Positions 12,106 to 22,024 of a stretch of DNA of 64,000 nt are shown piece after piece. Under the pieces are notes generated by a model. That model was not told the DNA's origin. It did not search any database and saw nothing but the letters and a program-made list of their open reading frames with translations. The stretch comes from Datisca glomerata. Taxonomy: Eukaryota; Streptophyta; Magnoliopsida; Cucurbitales; Datiscaceae. Numbering within the stretch: the stretch's first letter is position 1; each line of letters starts with the position of its first letter. The DNA lies in assembly GCA_003255025.1 (NCBI GenBank), contig QANY01008030.1, positions 248,001 through 312,000 of the forward strand, written 5' to 3'. A program made the position numbers and the translations under genes.

Positions 12106-13152
12106 CTACATGTGTGATTCAAACCAGTTGAACATCTCATCAGAATGCAGGCTTGTCATTTCATGATAAGCAAAAGCAAGATTTAGCTCTTCTTGAATAT
12201 GCTGAACCAAATGTTTGTAAGGCATAAATAGCTCACTCTCTAAAAACACTTCTCTCCAACGCGTAGCTCGTCCATCTTTCATCATATATCCATTTTCATC
12301 AACAAATCCAGTTTCCTTAAACATTTCAAACAACTTGGAAGAAACACCGTGATCAAGACCCGGGACTCGGTCCGCTAAAAACTCGGGTGACAAAGGGAAC
12401 TCCATGCATTTGATCTCTTCCACCTCCACCCCTTTCTTTCTCAAAGCACTAATGTATTTATCAATCTTCATCCCCCTATTAAGATCTTTCGGCATGTGCA
12501 CAAATAGGATAGGAGGATAGTCCGCTCTCACATCGATTCTATTAAACATCCCTTCGGCAATCATAACTGTAATGCTGCTAAACTTCAATTCAGTGGCAAG
12601 CATTGAAACAAAGTACCCACCAGAGGAAGCTCCCATGGCCATGAGAGGGAGCTTATCAAGCTTGTTTTTAAAAACCCACCATGTTATAATATCTTTAACG
12701 ATTAGTATTTCCTCTCCCAAATTCCAACATCTGCCCAAGCTAGAAATGGTGATCACAGCAAACTTTCGTGCAAGGGCTTGAAGGACAATAAGTCTATCTT
12801 CAGGTAAACCAATGCACTGTGGGCAGTTAGGAGATTTGTCCCAAAAGTTTATCGCTTTGCATTCACATCCATGAGCGAGAAAAAGCACAGCCTTAGGTGA
12901 TTCGGGTATTTGCCATATGACCTCTACTCCGTTTCTCAGCTCTCTTGTTGGATGAAATTGAACCAAAGAGTCAAAGCTATTCCACTTTCGTCTCGAATGG
13001 ACAAAAGATGAACCGGGACCGGGCTTCTGAGAATTGTTGTGAAATAGAAAGATCAAAACGGTAAATATCAAGATTATAGGCATTATACGAATGAGAACCC
13101 GACAGTTTTGATGCCAGTTCCACCCATTTGATCTAATTTTTTGCTTCAACAT
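12106..13152 (-). CDS. Alpha/beta-hydrolase superfamily protein, N-terminal membrane anchor
   Basis: A single 348-residue reading frame from ATG at 13152 (MLKQKIRSNG). The frame is open four codons further upstream but those lie in a probable intron end (TTTGCAG). Residues 19-37 are one hydrophobic segment (LIRIMPIILIFTVLIFLF), fitting a type II anchor. The hydrolase fold shows an HG oxyanion-type motif at 94-95 (VLFLAHGCECKAINFWD), the nucleophile elbow GASSG at 174-178 with Ser176 as likely nucleophile, and a late histidine in GLDHGVS (His268). The Cys-rich CECK...NCPQC stretch (97-113) is typical of this uncharacterised plant subfamily. Substrate is unknown; carboxylesterase or lipase-like activity would be guesswork. 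The catalytic acid is not certain. Length and lack of internal stops suggest an active gene. Confidence 0.88.
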   Translation of the reverse strand: MLKQKIRSNGWNWHQNCRVLIRIMPIILIFTVLIFLFHNNSQKPGPGSSFVHSRRKWNSFDSLVQFHPTRELRNGVEVIWQIPESPKAVLFLAHGCECKAINFWDKSPNCPQCIGLPEDRLIVLQALARKFAVITISSLGRCWNLGEEILIVKDIITWWVFKNKLDKLPLMAMGASSGGYFVSMLATELKFSSITVMIAEGMFNRIDVRADYPPILFVHMPKDLNRGMKIDKYISALRKKGVEVEEIKCMEFPLSPEFLADRVPGLDHGVSSKLFEMFKETGFVDENGYMMKDGRATRWREVFLESELFMPYKHLVQHIQEELNLAFAYHEMTSLHSDEMFNWFESHM

Positions 13153-13154
13153 TG

Positions 13155-14870
13155 CTGCAAACAAAGAGAGTTTTTTCTCAAATCATTTCAAATTTCTAAG
13201 AATTCAACAATATGCACGGCACATAGAGTGGCTACTATTAGAGAGTTTGCATTAAGGTGAAAATGCATTAAACTCCAAAATTGTCTTATAGTTACCGCCC
13301 CAAGTCTCTCCTCATACAGCAGTGAGCAACTCACCAATCACCAACAGATCCTGGAAATGAAAGGCCCCAGTGGATTTATCGTTTTGAAAATTTGTTACTT
13401 TGAATTTCCCATAGTAAGTATTTAAATCACCATCCAAGATTCCAACGTGAAAGTAAGGTGATGGTAACAACTTGTGAGCGACCGTCATACATCATATTCA
13501 TTTAAATGAATTCTATTAATTTAATCAAACAGACATTAACAGTAAAAGCTTCCCGACGTCAGAAGATTTATCAATCCTAATAAACTAAGGAGATTTGTAA
13601 TAGCCTAATAGCCAAAATGCAATATTCACATACACAAAAATGAACATTAAAACTAAATGACAGCAAAGCATCATCGCCTTTCTTTGACAGATCTGATGGT
13701 ACAAATTATAGAAGATCATTTCAATATATTCTCAAGTTCAAGGAAAACATCATTAACAGATCACTCATCTCCTTTACTGGAAAAAGATTATACACTTTTG
13801 AGTATCATTCCAATACTACCATGGAGGTTGAGACATATATTGTAAGGCATATATTGTAAGTGTATTTTCCTAATTCCTTTTTCTTTTTGTTTCTCCTATT
13901 TCGCCCAGTGTTTACTATTATTTTTTTTTCTTTCTCGTGACAATTGACAAGCCTTCACTGCAATTCCTTGTCTATAGTTAGCTTCGGTGCTTTAAAATTG
14001 CAAGTGTTAAAGCCTCCCTAGCTCACTCAAACAACAAAAGCATTGGAAAGCAGAGTAATCATTTTGCAGAGACTATGGTGAGGCATTGCATTTTTCTCTT
14101 CCAGTGGCATCTGAAGATTTCCAATCTTCCATATAGTTTGATCAGTCCATATCAATGACATTCAACTTCAACAAAAATCATAGCCCACCTGTCCACTTCT
14201 ATTAGTCTCATTCCATTACTTTCTTCAATTCTAAGCCCTAAAATCATAATGCAAGTTCTTGAAATCTTTCTACAACGCCATATGAAAATCCAGATTAGAT
14301 GGCCTCCAGTTATCATCCTCTTCCAAATTTTATCAGAATTAACTAAGGGGGATTAAAGATCACAGCTCTTCATTTGCAAACACAAGTCAGAAAAATTCAC
14401 AAAATTTGTTTTTTTACTAAACGAACATGTAAATGTAAATAAGGACATGAATTAACTACAAACAGGCACTTGGGTGGGACGATGTACCATAGAAAAGAAA
14501 ACAATTGTATTCCTACTTTCATTATTTAGAAACCAAGATCGCAAATTAAGCTTAAAGAACTAACCACTACCAGTGACCAGAGCTGTTCAGAACAAAGACA
14601 AAGAAATTGAAAAACAAAATGGACCCGCAAGTTTACCACTTTTCTCGGCAACCAAACACAGAGGGCGTCAAATTCATTCCCAAATTCAGTATTTTGAAAA
14701 TGAATACTTACAGAGAGATCTGCGAGCCAGAGAGACTGACAGTAGAACAGAGAAGTGAAAGCAACTGTAGTCGTGACAACACGCGAAATGGTTTAAACTC
14801 TATACGAAGAAGAAAAGGCATTTGTAGTTGGCTTTGTACTTTCTCGCGTATACCATGGCGGGTTGACATT
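13155..14870 (-). other. Probable 5'UTR exon (14712-~14870) and 5'UTR intron (13155-14711) of the hydrolase gene
   Basis: Two bases before the start codon the minus strand reads TTTGTTTGCAG, a good acceptor. The best donor upstream is CTCTCT followed by GTAAGTATTC at 14711, an excellent match to the plant consensus. This gives a 1557-bp leader intron and a first non-coding exon extending to about 14870. No coding potential is evident in between. The splice sites are seen; that they are used together is inference. Confidence 0.5.
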
Positions 14871-15531
14871 CGATTCTCGTGGCTTTGGCTCCTCGCTTCA
14901 TATTCTCCGAAGTTGGATCAACCCGGAACTGGATCCGCTTTGGAGTCGGACCCCACTCATTTTTTATTTTTTAGTAATCCGGATTTAATAATAATCAATA
15001 CAAAAAAAAAACTGTTCGAGAAATTACTTTTATCCGAGATAATATGAATCATTAAAATTAAAATGAGTGGTTCAGATTTAAGTAACTCCCTTATGTTTGT
15101 CTCTAATATGATAGAATTTCTAACCAGAACTTGATCAATCTTTATTTTTTCAAATACATTTTACTCTTAAATTAGGAGTCGTAACTAATTGGGCCTTTTA
15201 TCTAATTTTTTTAATAATTAAAATCTAAAAAAAACTACAAAATAAATCATCCGCTCATTAAACCATGTGCCATCTGTTAGTGAAGGTATGTGTTCATCAC
15301 TTCTCCTTCTATCAAACACGAATCGCGAGCTATTCCCGAAGATCTATAAATAGCTAGTGGGGTTCTTGGAAGAAGGGTGTAGAGGTTATAAAATTCATGT
15401 AAGGAGAAAGAAGAGCACACGATGAGCATGTAACCTCACTGATATAACCCTCATTGATGAGTATCCGATATTTTGATCAAACTGTGAATTTTACAAATTT
15501 TTTAAGCGTCAAGGTTTTAATAAAGGTTTAA
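14871..15531. other. Region upstream of the hydrolase gene
   Basis: It presumably contains the hydrolase promoter. Nothing else is recognised; the sequence is AT-rich from about 14960 onward. Confidence 0.4.
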
Positions 15532-16034
15532 GGAAAAATTATAAATTACACATTTAAAATATTGAGTTGCTGTCATTTATAACTTTGAAATATTATTTCT
15601 ATAATTTATATCTCTAATGTTATTTGTTACATTCAAATCTGACATTCCGTCCACATAACCGTTAGTGAGAGGCTTTCACTATGTGTGGCTGTATTGTTTA
15701 GTACTCTCTAATGCCGGCGTGAATGGTTTCTTCATCACCAGACCCTAACAACAAGTAGGTCTTTTTAATTTGCCCCAAAATAAAAAGGGTTATTTGAAAA
15801 ATTATACCCTTTTCAATTTGGTTAAAGAATTTTATATCTTTTATTGAAAATAAGAAATTTTATATCTCTGACCCACCAATTTCACATCACTACTTGCAAT
15901 CTTCATTTTCCCTTATCATTTTTTTTATTTTTTCAAATGCACATGTCAAATCAATTTAATAATATATTATTATTTTTCTTCTTTATTTTTCAATGAAGTT
16001 GTTTCTTCTACTTGAAATGTTCAATTAGTTTTTT

Positions 16035-17335
16035 ATAATTACTTGAACTCTTCAAATAGTTTTTTTTGTCAGTCAACACTCGCACACCAGATGATTACTT
16101 GAAAGGTTTAAATAGTTATTTATGACTATTTGAATTCATCAATTACTCATACATTAGGTGACTACTTGAAGGGTTCAAGTAGTTGTTTATAACTACTTGA
16201 ACCCTTCAAGTAGTTATTTTTTGTTTGGCCAGTCAGCAACCCAAACACTAGGTAACTACTTGAACCCTTCAAATAATGTTTTTGATTTTGAAAGTCAAAA
16301 CAAGTAATTACTTGAAGGGTTCAAGAAGTTAATGACTAATTTCAAGTAGTCATTTTTTTTGTCAGTCAATAATTCATATACCAGGTGACTACTTGAATGG
16401 TTCAAGTAGTTGTTTATGACTACTTGAACCCTTTAAATAGTTATTTTTTATTTTGTCAGTCAACAACTTATGCACCAAGTGACTACTTGAAGGGTTCAAG
16501 TAGTTGTTTGTGACTACTTGAAGGGTTCAAGTAGTTGTTTATGACTACTTGAACATTTTTCAAGTAGTCACATGCTCTCCGGATAAATCACTGTAGGAGA
16601 CAAAAATGACTACTTGAAGGGTTCAAGTAGTAAAAAAAGACTACTTGAAGTAGTTGTCAGTCAACAGCTCACGCACAAAGTGACTACTTGAAGGGTTCAA
16701 GTCGTTGTTTATGTCTACTTGAACATTTTAAGTAGTCACATGCTCTCCAGATAAATCACTGTGGGAGACAAAAATGACTACTTGAAGGGTTCAAGTAGTA
16801 AAAAAAAAATACTTAAAGGGTTCAAGTAGTAAAAAAAGACTACTTGAACCCTTCATAGTTATTTTATTGCATGCAGTGATTTATACAGAGAGCGTGTGAC
16901 TACTTAAAGGGTTCATGTAGTAAAAAAATTACTCAAACCCTTCAAGTAGTCAAATTGTTTGTTGCCGCCAGCTTATACAAAGAGCATGTAACTACTTGAA
17001 GGGTTTAAGTAGTATTTTGTGACTACTTGAACTTTTCAAGTAGCCATTTTATTTCATGTAATGATTTATACAGAGAGCATGTGACTACTTGAAGGATTCA
17101 AGTAATAAAAAATACCACTTGAATCCTTCAAGTAGTCAAATTAGTTGTTGTCGTCAGTTTATACAGAGAGCATGTAACTACTTGAAGGGTTCAAGTAGTA
17201 TTATATGACTACCTGAACCCTTCAAATAGTCATTTTTTATGCAGTGATTTATGCAGAAAGTGTGTGATTACTTCAATGGTTCAAGTCGTCAAAAACATTA
17301 CTTGAACCCTTCAGGTAGTCGAATAGTTTGTTGTC
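16035..17335. repeat. Palindrome array built on ACTACTTGAA / TTCAAGTAGT
   Basis: By hand count the stretch holds about 22 exact TACTTGAA and about 15 exact TTCAAGTA half-sites, plus variants. Most are paired as ten-base arms separated by GGG or CCC, so each pair forms a very tight hairpin. Pairs are joined by linkers such as 'tgtcagtcaacaa', 'cacatgctctcc' and 'tgatttatacagagag'. Larger periods are visible: about 94-96 bp at 16.15-16.5 kb, about 163 bp between 16.51 and 16.73 kb, and about 184 bp in the right half (units at about 16.88, 17.06 and 17.25 kb). No reading frame crosses it. Confidence 0.95.
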
Positions 17336-17639
17336 GTCGATTTATATAGAGAGCATATAAAATATCATAGAATCAAAACCAATCTACAACCAATCTAGAC
17401 CTTAAGATTACGAGAACCCCAAGACTCTGTACAGACGAGATGTAAATTACTAATAGGTGAATGAGAGAAGGAAATTTTGTAGAAATGAAAATCAATTTAG
17501 CGCTTTTCTAATATAGAATTAGACCCATTTTAAAACTAAAATTACAAAATAGAGAATTGATTTCGAAGCAATTTCGCATAGACCTAAAGTCTAAACTCAT
17601 TCTATTATTTGCTTGTAGTCCATTTAATTCTCCAATGGG

Positions 17640-18160
17640 TTGTGCTTTATTCATTAACTGAATATCCCCCAATAACACGCATATTGAGCTCGAGCTTAAC
17701 ATACACGCACATAGAGAGAAAGAAAGAGAAGAGAGTGTGTGAGTGAGAAATTAACCGACAAAGAGAGGGAGAGGGAGTGAGAGAGAAATCGATGAAGAAA
17801 TCAATTAAGATTGAAATGAGAGTAAGAATTGACAAAGAAACTAAAAAAAAATCTAGGAAAGTGCTCGTGGGTGATGGAGGTGGCGGATGAGCATGAAGAC
17901 GAGGAAGACGAAGCGGGTAGGGAGGAAAAATTCGGGAGCTGCTCTTGCGGGATCCACCACTAGTGGGACGTCGCGGAGGGTCCCCCATTGGGTCCAGTAA
18001 TAGTGGCAGGATTTGCAAAAGTGGCTAGGCTGAGAGGTTTGCCATGATGGAGTCGCAACGATATGGGAGAGGTTCATTTTGGGGCGGTGGTGGTAGATGG
18101 TTTCAGTAGACGGTGGTGGTAGTGGGTTTGAGAGGTTATCCATGCTTTGATGGGATATCG
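17640..18160 (-). other. GC-rich segment with a 96-codon minus-strand ORF inside the inner MULE
   Basis: The ORF at 17853-18143 (starting [20 protein letters not shown]) has no family I recognise. It is much richer in G+C than the surrounding element, starts close to the right terminal repeat, and is followed by a long pyrimidine-rich stretch. MULEs often carry captured host fragments next to the terminal repeat promoter (Pack-MULEs); that this is one is inference. It could equally be chance coding in C-rich DNA. Confidence 0.35.
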
Positions 18161-18841
18161 TAGGAGAGAGAAAAAATGGATATCAAAATATTTTGAGACG
18201 GTGAGATTATTAATATTTTAATTGATTATGTTGGTTAGGGTATAAAATTCTGATTTTTGAAAAAATGGTATATCATTAACTCTTGATTTTTGAAAAAATG
18301 GTATATCATTAACTCTTTCTCAATAGGTATAATTTTCTAAATAACCCAAATAAAAATCTCAAAGACCTGTGACTCCTGAGTTTACTTATACGCAGAGGGT
18401 AAGGTCAACTTGATGAGAATGAAGACAAACGGATTTCACAAATTAATGGTAACTCAGCCACTGACGGCAATGGTGGAGAAATAGGAGTTAAGGCTAGGCC
18501 GATTGGGAAGTAAGGCAAGGAGGAATGTTAGTTCAGAAGAGAGACAATGAATATGATACGGATTCATCCATGCTCCTACAGTTAGAGTCTGGGTCAAATA
18601 TGGGCCACTTTACCATGGAATCACCATCAGTTCTCAAGCTACACATGGCACATTTTTTTACAACTTCCTTTAATTTTTGGTGTAATTGAAACTCAAATTA
18701 TATTTTTTTTAATCAAAATTACATTACAAATTGAAACTGTGTTGAAAACTTAGATATTTGATGTTAATTACTAGGGTAATCACAACTATTGCCCGTGTTG
18801 CTCGTCGCTTGCCAAGCTGTCTCGTCATCTGTGAACAAGAA

Positions 18842-18965
18842 GAGCTACCTCGTCGTCTATCCGCTACTCATTTTTGCCCAAACGAGCTACCTTGTCGTAT
18901 GTCTGCTGCTCATCGTGTGCCCAGACGAGCTTACCTCGTCGCTTCCCGTGCTTCTCAACTGTTGT
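18842..18965 (+). repeat. Three imperfect ~42-bp tandem units in the outer MULE
   Basis: Units starting GAGCTACCTCGTCG, GAGCTACCTTGTCG and GAGCTTACCTCGTCG begin at 18842, 18884 and 18927, spaced 42 and 43 bp. A weaker relative precedes them at about 18795. Confidence 0.7.
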
Positions 18966-19533
18966 CGTCTTCAAGGGTTTTGGCCTCTCTTTTTAATCAA
19001 GCTTAGAGGGTTTTATTTGCCTTCCGCAAAATGACGTAGTAGATAAATGGCCTCTCTTTTTAATTTTAGGAAATCAAAATGAAGACGTTTTGAGCCTCAC
19101 TAATAGTTCTATAGGCGGAAGGTCAGATTTGAACGTAGACAATAACGTTAAGGTTATAAATAATGAAAATAATTGTTCATAGTTATAAATAACAACTTGT
19201 TAGTTCGAATATGTAAAATTTATAGCTTTCCAAGATTTAATTAACTATAACCCTCATAGTTTAGAGGTAAATGTCCTCGTCCTTATTCTTTTATTTTTTA
19301 AATAAGCTATGCAATTCATCCCTCCACTATATTTTTTTAATATCGTCTTTCTATTTTTAGTGCTAGTTATGTGACATTTCGATCACCCAAAAGAATCTCA
19401 AACTTAATTTATTTCTTCAGAACATTAAAACACAAACAAGTAATCACCAAATACATCAAGAATATCAGCAGGGTATCGATATTGGATCATACATGAGATT
19501 CAGGCGCGAGGACAAGAAGAAACCAACGTTTAA

Positions 19534-21024
19534 TCACTCTTTTTTGCTATATAAGTCATACCCACATTCCTGTAACTTCCTGATTTCTTCAATAAACAAA
19601 GTAAGGTCAAGATGGGAAGATCCCCCTTCTTCCATTGCTTTCCTTGCAATATCACCAAGCTCTTTGATTCTCTTCTTCCTCTCTTTCCCTTCATCTCCAT
19701 CGTCCATCAGCCTGTCTACTGCTTCTTTAACATCATCACTTCTCACTTGCACTGTCGGGTTCTCTTTGTCCCGGTTTATAATCGGTTCATCCACTCCCAT
19801 CCTCACTGCTATTTGCAACACGTCGACGGCCAGCTTCTCCGTCATGAAATTGTCCCCAAACAGAGGCCACGTGGCCATCGGCAAACCGGCGAGTAAAGCT
19901 TCTTGGATCGAATTCCAACCGGAATGCGTGAGGAAACCGCCGGTGGAAGGGTGTGAGAATATCAGCAATTGTGGGGCCCATCCCCTTAGCAATAAGCCTC
20001 TCCCTTTCACTCTCTCCTCGAATCCGTCCTCCGATAGCCATTGCTCGAAAGCCGCCGTTTTGTTCCCCGTGTTGATTTGCCAGATGAAGGGTCTGTTCGT
20101 CTTTTCCAATCCCAGCCCAATCTCTTTCAGTTGGGCAGCCGGGAGATTGAACAGACTTCCGAGAGAGATGTAAATTACGGAACTGGGCTTCTGAGAATCA
20201 AGCCATTTTGAGATATTGTCGTCGTTGGACGACGATTTGACGACGCCTCCTCTTTGGGCTTTGTCGGCGGTACCTTTGTTGCATAAGAAAACTGGACCTA
20301 CATACCAGACTTTACCATTCCTTAGTTTCTTGAATTCCTGGGTATAAATTCCCTCCAATTCTTCACTGCTATTGACCAGAACCCCCTGTGACGCTGCATC
20401 GGCTTCGGCATGTGATGTAATTATCTCCGTTAGTCTTGGATCCCACGGTCCTGGCACCTGCAGTCTAGTGACCCTTATTTTGTGATGCAACCCAGGTACC
20501 TCGACGTACTCGGTATCCGATTTAGCACTATCGAGCACCTTCGACTCATACACCTTGTACATGCCGTACAGACAAAAGCAGCACACAGCATGGAAGGTGA
20601 TCCTTGGAATGTTATATTTCTTAGCAATGTCGATAGTGAACGGCACACACATGTCTGAAATGATGCAGTTTGGCCTAGGTGTCAACCGCTCGAACGCTTT
20701 CTCGGCCGGTTCATGTAACATGCTTATTGCGGTGAAGAAATTGAATGACAGGCCAACAGGCGGTAGCTTGTCGAAGCTTTCACAGCCTTCGGGTAATCCA
20801 TTTTCTATACAAGGAAAAGGGATTCGGATTAGTTGGATTTGGAGACCGGATTCGTTGGCCCGGGCGATTTGGGATTCAAAACGAGCAGCATTAAGGGGTG
20901 TGGTTACTATGGATACGATCATACCACGCTGTGCTAACAGCTTGCCAATGTCAACTAAAGGGATCATATGGCCTTGAGCCATTAGTGGAAACAACACAAA
21001 GTGAAGAGAGGATTGGGAACCCAT
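19534..21024 (-). CDS. UDP-glycosyltransferase, family 1, UGT73-type (intronless)
   Basis: A 496-residue frame with ATG at 21024, the usual length for plant GT1 enzymes. Such cytosolic enzymes move a sugar from UDP-sugar to small acceptors (flavonoids, terpenoids, hormones, xenobiotics). Seen: acceptor-side catalytic His19 in MAQGHMIPLVDIG, its partner Asp124 in IISDMCVPFT, and the 44-residue PSPG nucleotide-sugar box from Trp349 (WAPQLLIFSHPSTGGFLT) to Asn392. UGT73-like features are PLMAQGHMIP near the N-terminus, GWAPQ and WPLFGDNF. The PSPG box departs from consensus: Ser368 replaces the usual Cys in THCGWNS, and the last residue is Asn392 instead of the sugar-contacting Gln. No stops or frameshifts. 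The acceptor cannot be named from sequence. Confidence 0.95.
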   Translation of the reverse strand: MGSQSSLHFVLFPLMAQGHMIPLVDIGKLLAQRGMIVSIVTTPLNAARFESQIARANESGLQIQLIRIPFPCIENGLPEGCESFDKLPPVGLSFNFFTAISMLHEPAEKAFERLTPRPNCIISDMCVPFTIDIAKKYNIPRITFHAVCCFCLYGMYKVYESKVLDSAKSDTEYVEVPGLHHKIRVTRLQVPGPWDPRLTEIITSHAEADAASQGVLVNSSEELEGIYTQEFKKLRNGKVWYVGPVFLCNKGTADKAQRGGVVKSSSNDDNISKWLDSQKPSSVIYISLGSLFNLPAAQLKEIGLGLEKTNRPFIWQINTGNKTAAFEQWLSEDGFEERVKGRGLLLRGWAPQLLIFSHPSTGGFLTHSGWNSIQEALLAGLPMATWPLFGDNFMTEKLAVDVLQIAVRMGVDEPIINRDKENPTVQVRSDDVKEAVDRLMDDGDEGKERKKRIKELGDIARKAMEEGGSSHLDLTLFIEEIRKLQECGYDLYSKKE

Positions 21025-21110
21025 TGCTAGCTATACAGAAAGAAAATATGTGTTTGAAGAGAGTACTGCGTGAGCTCTAACCTTGGCTCATCTACGTTTG
21101 AAATGGAAAG

Positions 21111-21120
21111 TATTTATAGA
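21111..21120 (-). promoter_or_regulatory. TATA box of the UGT gene
   Basis: TCTATAAATA on the minus strand lies about 87-96 bp upstream of the start codon, the expected spacing for a plant gene with a short leader. Confidence 0.7.
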
Positions 21121-22024
21121 AACTTGCATACAGTGAGTCAATTTGCATTTGTGTGTTAGCGTCGGAATTATTACCTCACAACTAGGTTTGTTTCATTATT
21201 CTTATTTCTAGGATTAGAAAAAATAAAGAACGCGGAACATGAGGTTGGTAGCTAATTAATTACATCGTTTTGAAGATAATGACTGATTAATATAATATTG
21301 TAATTCGGTTGGATTTGATTGCAGTGATATTATTTAAAAATTGAAACATTGCGAGCTAATTTATGTGTAGTCCACCACGTGAAGCATGCATTGAGATCTC
21401 CAAGACGCTGGAAAGATTATTACCTGGAAACATCTAGGGTGCATTTCATGTACTGGTACAGGGAGTTAACTGACCCTGGCACCTTAGCATGACTCGTATT
21501 ACTCAGATTGTATTCATGCAGTTGGCGAATTGGCAAGAGAAAGATGATCCAGGCTGCACAGTTCGGACGGTATGGTGACAAGCGTGGGCATACAAGTAGT
21601 AGAATGATAATGTATACGCGTGGCAAGTATAATGGAGTAAAAGCGAGATCACCTTTTCTACGAACATATTGTTAGCAAATCATTAAAATCAAAATCCAAA
21701 AAAAATCTAATTGAAACATGATTTGTCAAGTCAAATCATTGAGAGTATAAAAATAAAAACATAAATTGATCTATAAGAAAGAGTAGAAAATGGATTATCG
21801 ATCTTCTATTTCAATACAGTTTCTTTTAGAGAAAAATATTTGTATCATTAGGTTGAGTGAGCTAGAATATGGCCACCTTGCATGACCACCTCAACATTCA
21901 ATTATACAAATATTCCCTCATGATTGTCTATTGATTTTCCCTTTACTTAATCTTTAAATAATCACTCATTAATCCTTTTTATCTTAGTAATAGCATGTAA
22001 TCTTTACTTACCGCCTTCTCTTTA
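21121..22024. other. Upstream region of UGT and possible 5' piece of a split copia LTR
   Basis: No gene is seen. The right part (about 21.85-22.02 kb) may be the 5' portion of the copia LTR into which the CACTA element inserted, but I could not confirm this against a 3' LTR. Confidence 0.3.

Larger units (their letters stand above)
15787..18347. mobile_element. Inner Mutator-like element nested in the outer one
   Basis: The left end is GGGTTATTTGAAAAATTATA and the right end, reverse-complemented, GGGTTATTTAGAAAATTATA, differing at two positions in 22. Both are flanked by the identical 9-mer AAATAAAAA (15778-15786 and 18348-18356), a Mutator-type target-site duplication. Length 2561 bp. It encodes no recognisable MURA transposase, so it is non-autonomous. 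Its cargo is a palindromic tandem array (about 16.03-17.33 kb) and a GC-rich segment (17.88-18.15 kb). The terminal repeat has an internal 33-bp duplication at 18251-18316. Confidence 0.85.
15532..19231. mobile_element. Outer Mutator-like element (MULE) with ~140-bp terminal inverted repeats
   Basis: The left end (15532-~15673) starts GGAAAAATTATAAATTACAC; the right end (~19093-19231), reverse-complemented, starts GGAAAGCTATAAATTTTACA. They stay alignable over about 140 bp, including blocks TTATTTATAACT-like, 'cattcaaatctgac', 'attccg' and 'gttagtgag'. The flanking 9-mers are AAGGTTTAA (15523-15531) and AAGATTTAA (19232-19240), an 8/9 match, the size expected for Mutator. After removing the inner insertion (15787-18347) the outer element is only about 1.1 kb and has no transposase. 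Confidence 0.75.

Noticed and set aside
13153..13164. Longer hydrolase start four codons upstream
   Set aside because: The upstream start codon would be TTG, and the added bases look like the end of an intron (TTTGCAG) just before the ATG.
14607..15047. 146-codon plus-strand ORF
   Set aside because: It overlaps the predicted leader exon and promoter of the hydrolase on the opposite strand and has no domain.
18758..19034. Two overlapping ~80-codon ORFs rich in Leu/Ser/Arg
   Set aside because: Both run through the ~42-bp tandem units in the outer MULE; they are repeat-driven open frames.
19493..20977. Several plus-strand ORFs (226, 94, 140 codons)
   Set aside because: Antisense shadows of the intact UGT coding sequence.
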